Assembly (NCBI GenBank): GCA_964609655.1 | Contig: CAZSUA010000197.1 | Span: forward strand, 1 to 10,457 | Direction of reading: 5' to 3' | From: JBBRRP01 sp964609655 | GTDB lineage: Bacteria; Myxococcota_A; Polyangia; Polyangiales; Polyangiaceae | Length of the DNA stretch: 10,457 bases | Shown here: piece by piece, positions 1 through 5,512 of the stretch | Layout: every line of letters starts with the position of its first letter | Position numbering within the stretch: position 1 is the stretch's first letter | Made by a program: the position numbers and the translations under genes | Notes under the pieces: model-generated | What the model saw: the letters and a program-made list of their open reading frames with translations, nothing else | Told to the model about the DNA's origin: nothing | The model's database searches: none

Positions 1-45
1 TCGCGATGCTCGAGAAGTTGGCGCTGTTGAAAATCGCGCTCTGCA
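1..45. repeat. Direct repeat, copy 1 (45 nt; partner at 427-471)
   Basis: These 45 bases are identical to 427-471, exactly 426 nt (142 codons) away. Both copies lie in the same reading frame of the PAS sensor and encode the start of consecutive PAS units. The repeat may continue beyond the left edge. Confidence 0.9.
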
Positions 46-526
46 GGGCCCCCGCTTTCAGCAGTGCCTCTTCTGCTCGCTTGCGCGCCGTGTTGTCGGT
101 TCCGATCAACAGATAGCCAATGATGGCACCCTGAGCATCCCTTAATGCCGTCACCGACACCACCGCTGGGAACCGGCTGCCATCCTTGCGGATGTACGTC
201 AGCTCATAAATATCTTCGATCCCGCGCGAGGCCTTGAACACCAACGCTTCAAAGCCTGGTGTGATCGGCGTTCCAAGCTCAAGGCTGAGTGCCTTGGCGC
301 GCGCTACCACTTCCTGCGGATCGGAGATATCCGCCGGAGTGATCTTGTTCATCACCTCCGCCGCGGTGTAACCCAGCATTCGCTCGGCCCCGACATTGAA
401 GATCTGGATCACACCCTTCGCGTCCGTCGCGATGCTCGAGAAGTTGGCGCTGTTGAAAATCGCGCTCTGCAACGCATTAGCCTTCACTTGAGGCTCTTGC
501 GACTGTAGCGTTGAGAGTAACTCCAT
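1..526 (-). CDS. Tandem PAS-domain sensor protein, N-terminal part (runs off left edge)
   Basis: Signal-sensing protein, probably the input half of a histidine kinase or diguanylate cyclase; the output domain lies outside the window. The minus-strand frame is open from ATG at 524-526 to the window edge (about 175 residues). A hydrophilic lead of about 19 residues is followed by a PAS/PAC unit beginning SAIFNSANFSSIATDAKG and containing NVGAERMLGY, YIRKDGSRFP and GTDNTARKRAEEAL. A second unit begins about 142 residues later with the same residues, so the protein carries at least two near-identical PAS copies. No transmembrane segment is visible in this part, so a cytosolic sensor is likely. 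The ATG was chosen because it precedes the first unit directly and no better start is seen; the Shine-Dalgarno (a weak AGG) is poor. It is probably the last gene of an operon with the small protein and the CBS protein upstream. The PAS assignment is firm; ligand and output are unknown. Confidence 0.85.
   Translation of the reverse strand, partial: MELLSTLQSQEPQVKANALQSAIFNSANFSSIATDAKGVIQIFNVGAERMLGYTAAEVMNKITPADISDPQEVVARAKALSLELGTPITPGFEALVFKASRGIEDIYELTYIRKDGSRFPAVVSVTALRDAQGAIIGYLLIGTDNTARKRAEEALLKAGALQSAIFNSANFSSIA
427..471. repeat. Direct repeat, copy 2 (45 nt; partner at 1-45)
   Basis: Identical to window positions 1-45. It encodes LQSAIFNSANFSSIAT on the minus strand at the entry of the first PAS unit. 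Base-level identity, rather than just protein similarity, points to recent duplication or gene conversion between PAS modules. Confidence 0.9.
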
Positions 527-626
527 CCTATTGGCCTAACACCTATTCGTAGAAGGCGATGGCTCGATTCCAATCTAATGACGATAACCACGTGTTAATG
601 CCGTACGAATTTACTTAATGGCTCGC

Positions 627-800
627 TCAAAAAGTGGGCGCCCGCGGGCGTGTGCGGGTATCCAGTGGCTGATAACTCAAGAGCCACTCTCCCAGAATTT
701 TCTGCGCAGCTTCACGATCGACGCCCAACTGACGTTGCAGATAGGTTAAAAAATCCAACGGGAGGCCCTCAGAGTCTTGAGGGATGCTAGTGAGTTGCAT
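627..800 (-). CDS. Small protein of unknown function (57 aa) between CBS and PAS genes
   Basis: I do not recognise this protein. It starts at ATG 798-800, preceded by GGAG with 6-nt spacing (807-810), and ends at TGA 627-629. The alternative ATG at 812 has no comparable ribosome site. The product is MQLTSIPQDSEG followed by a stretch likely to form two amphipathic helices (LDFLTYLQRQLGV and EAAQKILGEWLLSYQ) and a basic, proline-containing tail. It has no signal peptide or membrane segment. It begins 22 nt after the CBS gene stops and lies 100 nt before the PAS sensor, all on the same strand, so it is probably co-transcribed. The arrangement suggests a small adaptor or partner in a signalling operon, but this is context only. 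The good Shine-Dalgarno and operon position support a real gene. Confidence 0.6.
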   Translation of the reverse strand: MQLTSIPQDSEGLPLDFLTYLQRQLGVDREAAQKILGEWLLSYQPLDTRTRPRAPTF

Positions 801-806
801 CCTGTT

Positions 807-810
807 CTCC
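807..810 (-). promoter_or_regulatory. Ribosome binding site deciding the start of the 57-aa gene
   Basis: GGAG on the minus strand lies 6 nt before the ATG at 800. It favours this start over the ATG 12 nt upstream, which lacks a Shine-Dalgarno. Confidence 0.6.
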
Positions 811-822
811 ATTAGGCGAGAC

Positions 823-1287
823 CTATTCCGCGGCCACTGGCCCGGTCCAACGGCGCTGGCAGATCTCGGCAAGCGTTTTTGCGAGACCCGGAATTTCCAT
901 CGCACGGGCAGGAGCCCGTGTACCGCGCGCAATATCCCCGAGCGTTACGATGCCGGCAAGCTTGCCATCCTCGTCAACGACTGGGAGGCGGCGGATCTGT
1001 GCTCTTTGCATCAAACTCTCGACGTCGTCGAGCGGGGTGTTCGGTACGCAGCCTATGAGTTCGCGAGACATGACAACGCCCACCTTAATATTACGCAGCG
1101 AAAGGCCCTGCGTGTAGGCACCCATGGCGATATCTCGGTCCGTGATCATCCCTAGTGGTGACAGTTCCGTGTCCACGACAACCAGGCATCCAACGTCCGA
1201 CTCCCACATGATCTGAGCTGCTTGCTCCAGCGAGTCATCTTCCGAACAGGTGAGAACCTTGCGTGTCATCAGCTCTTGCGTTTTCAT
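823..1287 (-). CDS. Two-CBS-domain protein
   Basis: A 154-residue soluble protein made almost entirely of a CBS pair (Bateman module), which in known families binds adenosine nucleotides or SAM and acts as an energy or ligand sensor. CBS1 spans about residues 7-62, starting MTRKVLTCSEDDSLEQAAQIM and ending at LGMITDRDIAMGAYTQG. CBS2 spans about residues 73-128, with the hallmark RRLPVVDEDGKLAGIVTLGDIA. The ITDRDIA and VTLGDIA motifs sit at the usual ends of the two domains. A short tail of about 25 residues follows. The start was chosen at ATG 1285-1287 because GGAGGA lies just upstream and the protein then opens with MKTQELMT, typical for the family; a longer frame to 1320 has no such site. 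It is the first gene of a likely operon with the 57-aa gene and the PAS sensor. No catalytic domain is present, so a regulatory role is likely. Confidence 0.92.
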   Translation of the reverse strand: MKTQELMTRKVLTCSEDDSLEQAAQIMWESDVGCLVVVDTELSPLGMITDRDIAMGAYTQGLSLRNIKVGVVMSRELIGCVPNTPLDDVESLMQRAQIRRLPVVDEDGKLAGIVTLGDIARGTRAPARAMEIPGLAKTLAEICQRRWTGPVAAE

Positions 1288-1290
1288 GCG

Positions 1291-1296
1291 TCCTCC
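1291..1296 (-). promoter_or_regulatory. Strong Shine-Dalgarno of the CBS gene
   Basis: GGAGGA on the minus strand is separated by three bases from the ATG at 1287 (5 nt from its GGAG core). It fixes the start and excludes the upstream in-frame codon at 1320. Confidence 0.7.
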
Positions 1297-1397
1297 GAAA
1301 TGGGGTAAAGTTGGTATCACGCTTTAGCAAGTGACGAGCCAGGACGATCGGGCGCGCTAACGGCCTGGGCGAGCCGGGTAAGGTGGCAGGAGCCCAA

Positions 1398-1427
1398 ATG
1401 GGCGCCGGGGCGTTTCGCCACGCGTGA
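1398..1427 (+). CDS. Candidate 9-residue leader peptide ahead of the UbiA gene
   Basis: ATG at 1398 follows AGGAG (1388-1392) with a 5-nt gap, the best ribosome site upstream of the prenyltransferase. The frame reads MGAGAFRHA and stops at TGA 1425-1427. That stop overlaps a GTG (1424-1426) opening the long prenyltransferase frame, giving a GTGA junction typical of translational coupling. The prenyltransferase has no Shine-Dalgarno of its own at either possible start. Chance is a serious alternative for so short a frame. Confidence 0.35.
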   Translation: MGAGAFRHA

Positions 1428-1531
1428 GGCGGCGGTGCTGCTCAGCTCCGAACCTCCTGGAGTCCGTTCGGCACGAAGCCAGCTTGGCGCTAGCCAGGGC
1501 GACGTTCTGCGCGCAAGCTCTCGCGGCGCCC

Positions 1532-2401
1532 ATGCGTCTGCTCCTGCCTCTGTTCGTCCATCTGCGCCTGCACTACCAGTTGCTGTTTCTCTCGCCGCTG
1601 TTCGCGTGGGGCTTCGCGCTGGGTGGCGGTGTCTTCTCGGTACGCGCCGGCTTGGGATTTCTGGCTTTTCATGTGTTTTTGTACGGCGGCATCACCGCTT
1701 ACAATTCTTACTACGATCGCGACGAGGGCCCGGTAGGCGGGCTGCTGAAGCCACCAGCGGTGACGGAGCCGTTGCTCGGTTTTTCGCTTGGGGTGCAGCT
1801 GATCGGCCTGGGGCTTGCCGTCGCCGGCGGCTGGTGGCTGACGCTTTTGTACCTGGTCGTGATGTTGCTGTCGGTCGCGTACTCGCACCCGCGTTTCCGC
1901 TGGAAGGCGCGGCCCTTGCTATCATTGGCCGTGGTAGCGTTCGGCCAAGGAGGCGTAGGTTTCGCAGCCGGCTGGTTGTGCGCCGCGTCGCCCCCGCACC
2001 CTCTCTTCGATTCGCCTGACGGGTTGCTGGGCATGGCGGCCGCGACTTTGCTGACGACGGGCTTTTATCCGCTCAGTCAGCTTTACCAAATCGACGAAGA
2101 CCGAGCCCGCGGCGACTTCACTTTCAGCGTCGTCTACGGTCCAGCCGCTAGCTTTCGTTTCTCGCTCGGTTGTTTGATCGTTGGGGGCGCATGCGTTGCC
2201 GCGGTGGCATGGCGCCGGTTTGGTGTCGTGGACGGAGCGATAGTGCTCGCGGCTCAGGCGTTACTGTGGGGCGTCGTGCTGCGTTGGCGCCAGCGGTTCT
2301 CGAGCGAGGTCATGGCTAACTTCGTCACCCTCCATCGCTTGCAGCTCGCGGTGTCGGCCGGAACGCTGGGCTATGTCAGCTTGCGCCTGCTGCTGAAGTG
2401 A
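1532..2401 (+). CDS. UbiA-family membrane prenyltransferase
   Basis: An integral membrane enzyme of the UbiA superfamily, which transfers an isoprenoid chain from a diphosphate donor to an aromatic or polar acceptor. From ATG 1532 it has 289 residues, the usual family length, with about eight hydrophobic segments. The first Asp-rich motif is NSYYDRDEGPVGG (NxxxD type, diphosphate and Mg2+ binding). The second is YQIDEDRARGD, followed by TFSVVYG as in other UbiA proteins. The frame is open further upstream to a GTG at 1424, which would add 36 Arg/Ala-rich residues unlike the family; MRLLLPLFVHLRLHYQLL at 1532 looks like the genuine start, though without a visible Shine-Dalgarno. The gene converges on the methyltransferase, with a 26-bp 3' overlap, and lies beside a type III polyketide synthase. 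This suggests that it prenylates that pathway's product. Donor length and acceptor cannot be read from the sequence. Confidence 0.85.
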   Translation: MRLLLPLFVHLRLHYQLLFLSPLFAWGFALGGGVFSVRAGLGFLAFHVFLYGGITAYNSYYDRDEGPVGGLLKPPAVTEPLLGFSLGVQLIGLGLAVAGGWWLTLLYLVVMLLSVAYSHPRFRWKARPLLSLAVVAFGQGGVGFAAGWLCAASPPHPLFDSPDGLLGMAAATLLTTGFYPLSQLYQIDEDRARGDFTFSVVYGPAASFRFSLGCLIVGGACVAAVAWRRFGVVDGAIVLAAQALLWGVVLRWRQRFSSEVMANFVTLHRLQLAVSAGTLGYVSLRLLLK

Positions 2402-3161
2402 GCGCGGTCAGCCGCTGCGCGTAACCGGTATACGCCAGAGCAGTGGAGGGTGTGAATTGGAAACGGAAATCGGGCGGCACCGTGCGCGTCAGCAGCATGC
2501 GCCAAAACGCCCTTGAAAACACGACAGGCGCTGACCCGTGAAGCTCCGTGAAGTGGAGCGCGTGAGCTTGGCACATGCGCTCCAGCTCCTGCGGTTTGAT
2601 GAACAAACGCAGCACATGCATGTGGCGGGGCGTATTTTTCACGAACCATTCCACGCCTTTGATCACCACCAGCCAGGCCAGCGGATTGCGGTTGAACGTG
2701 TGAAAGAAGAACAATCCGTTGGGCCGAAGGACGCGAGCGGCTTCCGCAACCACGCGCGCTGGGTCTTCCACGTGCTCCAAAAAATCCATCGCGCAAACGG
2801 CGTCGAACGATGCATCCGCGAAAGGGAGCGCCAGGGCGTCGCCGAGTAGGTAGCGAGCCCTGCCGGTGACGTCGTGCCGCACGGCTACATCAAGGCTCGC
2901 CTGAGAAGCGTCGATTCCGGTCACCTCGAAACCCTCTTGCACGAGGTGGTTGCTCAGAAAACCGCCGCCGCAGCCGATGTCGAGCACCTGGGCCGCGGCA
3001 CCGCAGTGGGCAAGTAGCCGTTCAGTCAACCACGGATTTCGGAGGCGGGATTCGGCTCGTAAGAGCGCGACTGGATCGTCGTTGGCGCCGTACCAACGCT
3101 CGCCGAGCTGGTCGTAGATATCGTTGTTGACGGGGACGAGCGTTGAAAGAGCTTTTTCCAT
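2376..3161 (-). CDS. UbiG-like class I SAM-dependent methyltransferase
   Basis: A 261-residue soluble methyltransferase. The SAM-binding motif I is VLDIGCGGGFLSNHL (residues 59-73), the acidic ribose-binding residue sits in VTGIDAS (80-86), and the post-motif region is AMDFLEHVEDP (124-134). TFNRNPLAWL (155-164) and LFIKPQEL (186-193) match the UbiG (3-demethylubiquinone O-methyltransferase) signature better than generic methyltransferases. The N-terminal region VNNDIYDQLGERWYG also fits UbiG, which supports ATG at 3161 as the start. The role is likely O-methylation of a phenol made by the neighbouring type III polyketide synthase; ubiquinone synthesis itself is the main alternative but is less likely in this setting. 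The 5' end overlaps the membrane-protein gene by 136 nt in another frame, an unusually long overlap. The 3' end overlaps the convergent UbiA gene by 26 bp. Confidence 0.9.
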   Translation of the reverse strand: MEKALSTLVPVNNDIYDQLGERWYGANDDPVALLRAESRLRNPWLTERLLAHCGAAAQVLDIGCGGGFLSNHLVQEGFEVTGIDASQASLDVAVRHDVTGRARYLLGDALALPFADASFDAVCAMDFLEHVEDPARVVAEAARVLRPNGLFFFHTFNRNPLAWLVVIKGVEWFVKNTPRHMHVLRLFIKPQELERMCQAHALHFTELHGSAPVVFSRAFWRMLLTRTVPPDFRFQFTPSTALAYTGYAQRLTALTSAAGAS

Positions 3162-3580
3162 GGGACATTCCAGTACAGCGCTTGATGCAAGCCGAATCCT
3201 AGCGTGAGGGTTGCCGACAACCAAAGCAGCGTGCGGTCCTGGCGCTGCCAAAGCAGGGCCGCTATGCCCAAAACGATCGGGTGAAGCACGAACAGCACGG
3301 AATGCAGCCACTGCTCGGCCGGCTGGCAGTGTTGTGCGTGAACCCACTCGTCCTTGGTGACGAGCAAGCAAGAGAAAACCGCGAGCGCGACAAAACCACC
3401 GAGCGCAGCGGGTGAAGGGGCGATCGCAAGAGCGAAGACGTAGCAGCCCAACACACTGAGTGTGTCCAGCGGATGCCCCACGCGCTCCCAGCGCGGCAGC
3501 CCGCGCCGGCGATGGAAATACAGCTCATCAATCAGCATGGCTAGCGCTTGCAAGGCGAGCGGAACCAGGAGCCAGCTCAC
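3026..3580 (-). CDS. Small His/Asp/Glu-rich integral membrane protein in the polyketide operon
   Basis: A 184-residue protein starting at GTG 3578-3580, which overlaps the TGA of the polyketide synthase (GTGA), so translation is probably coupled. About four to five membrane segments are visible: residues 1-18, 41-55, 57-74, 92-112 and 118-137. Between them lie many potential metal ligands: DELYFHRRRGLPRWE (18-32), GHPLD (35-39), KDEWVHAQHC (76-85), EQWLHS (89-94), LHP (99-101) and LHQALYWN (131-138). I do not assign it to a named family. The ligand-rich pattern resembles membrane metal-dependent oxygenases or desaturases only in a general way, which would suit a hydroxylation step in this pathway. 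The last 45 residues, rich in Ser and Thr, lie out of frame over the methyltransferase start and look like non-conserved read-on. The real C-terminus may be altered or shortened by a frameshift near 3160. Confidence 0.75.
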   Translation of the reverse strand: MSWLLVPLALQALAMLIDELYFHRRRGLPRWERVGHPLDTLSVLGCYVFALAIAPSPAALGGFVALAVFSCLLVTKDEWVHAQHCQPAEQWLHSVLFVLHPIVLGIAALLWQRQDRTLLWLSATLTLGFGLHQALYWNVPWKKLFQRSSPSTTISTTSSASVGTAPTTIQSRSYEPNPASEIRG

Positions 3581-4755
3581 GGCAAGACTTTACTCAAGAT
3601 CGCACCCGAAAGCGTCAGCCCCGGGCCAAACGCCAAGCTCACGATCGGGGTGAAGGTCGAAACATCGGAGGCCAGAGCGATTTTCTGCCAGATGAACGGC
3701 AACGTCGCCGACGACATGTTGCCGCGCTCGCGCAACACGGCACGGCTGAAGCGTATCTGTTCTTCGCTCAACTGCAGGAGCTTCGCGATCTGATCAACAA
3801 TTTTGGGGCCGCCCGGATGGATAGCAAACAGCGCTTGCGGTACCGCAGCCATGCTCAATCCGGCCTGTTCCAAGAGAGAAGCGACGAAAGCCTGGAGCGA
3901 CCCGGCTATCCGCTCGGGCACGTCGCGTGCGAGCACCATCTCCATGCCCGAATCGGAGCAGAACCAGGCCATCGACGCCGCTGATTCCGGGATGATCCAT
4001 TCGTCGAGCGCCAGCACCGCGAGGCCCGCCTGGCGACCATGAAATTGGGCCTCGGGATACACCGAATAGGCGATGCAGCCGTCTGCGAAAAGGCTTTGAA
4101 TGACGAGCTGTTCCGGCTCGTGGCGCAGCGGATTCATGTGCAGGGAGCAGAGCTCGGTGTGCACGATGTCCGTACGGGCTTCCGCGTCGCGGCTGCCCGC
4201 GCTCAAGGCTCCTAGCGCGCCAAAGCCTGCAGCCATTCGGAGCGCGGGCAACGCCGCATAGCAACCCATGTGATACGCGTGGGTGACCCGCGTCTGTGCG
4301 CCCCAACTCTTGGCTGCCACCAAAAGCTGCGCGGCGCTCGGTGCTGCGTAGCCGGTGCACGTCACGTGAATCAGGTCGCGCGGTGGGCGTTCCACCTCCG
4401 AAAATAGCGTAGAACACGCCTCCGTGGCGATTAGCTCGAACAATTTGGTGCGCGCGCGCATTCCCTGTGGCGCTCCTTGTTCGGAAAAATCGTAGACCTC
4501 CATTTCGGACCAGCGAGTGTGCGAACAGTCGTCGATCTCGTGCCCGCGCGTGGCAATCTGGCTCATATTGCAGCCAAATCGAGCCAGCCGGTGGCGCATC
4601 GAGTCGCGCAGCGATTCCTCGTCGGCGGGCTCGCCCTTCTCATTCAATTGTCGCGCCTCAGCGCGGGCGTGGACGCAGGCGAGCCACTCCAGCGTCTCGG
4701 CTTGCGTTGCTAAGTGGCGGGGGCGAAGCGCCCGAAAATCACTGAGAAGAAACAC
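3577..4755 (-). CDS. Type III polyketide synthase (chalcone/stilbene synthase-like)
   Basis: A cytosolic homodimeric-type ketosynthase that extends an acyl-CoA starter with malonyl-CoA and cyclises the chain to a pyrone, resorcinol or related ring. From GTG 4755 it has 392 residues, the typical size. The thiolase-fold triad is intact: Cys165 in HAYHMGCYAALPAL, His313 in FAIHPGGPKIVD and Asn346 in RERGNMSSATLPF. VTCTGYAAPS, SLFADGCIAYSVY and the C-terminal AFGPGLTLSG motif confirm the family. The AHMGCYAA-like active-site context and length argue against FabH. The GTG start is preferred because AGGA lies 8 nt upstream and the protein then opens FLLSDFRALRPR; a TTG at 4773 would add six residues but has no spaced ribosome site. 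Its TGA overlaps the next gene's GTG. It heads an operon with the membrane protein and methyltransferase. The large cavity suggested by known relatives favours fatty-acyl starters, but substrate is inference. Confidence 0.95.
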   Translation of the reverse strand: MFLLSDFRALRPRHLATQAETLEWLACVHARAEARQLNEKGEPADEESLRDSMRHRLARFGCNMSQIATRGHEIDDCSHTRWSEMEVYDFSEQGAPQGMRARTKLFELIATEACSTLFSEVERPPRDLIHVTCTGYAAPSAAQLLVAAKSWGAQTRVTHAYHMGCYAALPALRMAAGFGALGALSAGSRDAEARTDIVHTELCSLHMNPLRHEPEQLVIQSLFADGCIAYSVYPEAQFHGRQAGLAVLALDEWIIPESAASMAWFCSDSGMEMVLARDVPERIAGSLQAFVASLLEQAGLSMAAVPQALFAIHPGGPKIVDQIAKLLQLSEEQIRFSRAVLRERGNMSSATLPFIWQKIALASDVSTFTPIVSLAFGPGLTLSGAILSKVLP

Positions 4756-4763
4756 TGTGGCCG

Positions 4764-4767
4764 TCCT
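4764..4767 (-). promoter_or_regulatory. Ribosome binding site supporting the GTG start of the polyketide synthase
   Basis: AGGA on the minus strand lies 8 nt before the GTG at 4755. The competing TTG at 4773 is directly abutted by GGAAG with no spacing, so the GTG is favoured. Confidence 0.5.
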
Positions 4768-4787
4768 AAGCAACTTCCGAGCCAGCG

Positions 4788-4869
4788 TCCCCGGCTAGGG
4801 GAGTTCCGCCGCCGGGGTTCAGTGACAATTCGACTGGGTCCGTTTGGCCGCCGGCAACATTAGTGTCAC
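4788..4869. other. Divergent intergenic region with inverted repeats
   Basis: This stretch lies between the polyketide synthase (minus) and the DUF2171 gene (plus) and should hold both promoters. Two dyads are visible. One is a hairpin TCCCC-GGCTA-GGGGA (4788-4802) in the synthase leader. The other is a pair of arms, GTGACA (4822-4827) and TGTCAC (4864-4869), about 36 nt apart. Either could be an operator or could be chance; no clear -35/-10 pair was assigned. Confidence 0.25.
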
Positions 4870-4962
4870 ATCGAACCGGCGCAAGATTTGGCTGATAAAT
4901 CTATTCGAAGCTTTATATTCGTGGTTGCAGATCGCGGCACGTTTCGTGCTTTGTGCAGCCAC

Positions 4963-5505
4963 ATGCTCAACATCGAATCCATCAAGCCCAATATGCCCGT
5001 CGTTTGCTCCCAAGGCGGCCAATTCGCCGTAGTAGATCATACGGAGGGCGCGACGTCCATCAAACTTGCTAAAGACAAAACCGGCCAGCATCACTTTATG
5101 CCAATTAGCTGGGTCACGCGCGTGGATGAGCACGTGCACATCGACCGCCCTGGTACTGAGGCGATGAAGCAATGGACGACAGAGCCCGATGGTGCGCACC
5201 GGGCGCATAAAGATCCCAGCTGGTGGAACGAGACGCACTCCTCCGCGTGGGAGGGAAGCAAGTCAGCGCTACGAAACGACTGGGAGCAGTCCACGCCGGG
5301 GAGCGCAGGGTCGTGGGGGGAAGACGAGCCCGCGCTTCGCTACGGCCACGGTGCACGCCAGTACTACGCCAAGCAAACGTGGAACGACGAGCTTGAGGGC
5401 AAGCTAAGCAAGGACTGGGATGCAGCCGGTACTGGCAGCAGCTGGGACCGCGTCAAGTCCGCTGTGCGCCGCGGCTGGGAGAGCATTAAAAACGCTGCCG
5501 ATTGA
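4963..5505 (+). CDS. DUF2171-domain protein with C-terminal tryptophan repeats
   Basis: A 180-residue hydrophilic protein. Residues 1-70 match the DUF2171 pattern: a short lead MLNIESIKPNMPVVCSQGG, then VDHTEGATSIKL, KDKTGQHHFMPISWVTRVD and DEHVHI. This small beta-rich domain is common in stress-associated bacterial proteins of unknown biochemical role. The tail holds three W-x(10-11)-W units: WEGSKSALRNDWE (96-108), WNDELEGKLSKDWD (140-153) and WDRVKSAVRRGWE (161-173). Between the first two lies EPALRYGHGARQYY. The frame is open back to a TTG at 4888, but ATG 4963 begins exactly at the domain and is preferred, although its Shine-Dalgarno is poor. The aminotransferase starts 7 nt after its stop, suggesting an operon. 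A role in stress protection or envelope association is only a guess. Confidence 0.82.
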   Translation: MLNIESIKPNMPVVCSQGGQFAVVDHTEGATSIKLAKDKTGQHHFMPISWVTRVDEHVHIDRPGTEAMKQWTTEPDGAHRAHKDPSWWNETHSSAWEGSKSALRNDWEQSTPGSAGSWGEDEPALRYGHGARQYYAKQTWNDELEGKLSKDWDAAGTGSSWDRVKSAVRRGWESIKNAAD

Positions 5506-5507
5506 GG
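5504..5507 (+). promoter_or_regulatory. Ribosome binding site of the aminotransferase, overlapping the DUF2171 stop
   Basis: GAGG overlaps the stop codon TGA (5503-5505) of the DUF2171 gene and lies 5 nt before the ATG at 5513. It fixes that start over in-frame codons inside the upstream gene and implies coupled translation. Confidence 0.6.
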
Positions 5508-5512
5508 CTCGC

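Noticed and set aside
583..597. CACGTG-centred near-palindrome upstream of the PAS gene as an operator
   Set aside because: Symmetry breaks immediately outside the six central bases; chance is sufficient.
1435..2034. Plus- and minus-strand open frames inside the UbiA gene
   Set aside because: The Arg/Ala-rich translations have no motifs, while the UbiA frame has both Asp-rich motifs and membrane segments.
3162..3371. N-terminal extension of the methyltransferase to 3371
   Set aside because: The extra 70 residues are Ala/Arg/Pro-rich and lie over the membrane-protein gene in another frame; UbiG similarity begins after ATG 3161.
4888..4962. N-terminal extension of the DUF2171 protein from TTG 4888
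   Set aside because: The 25 added residues have no family match, and the domain begins right at ATG 4963.
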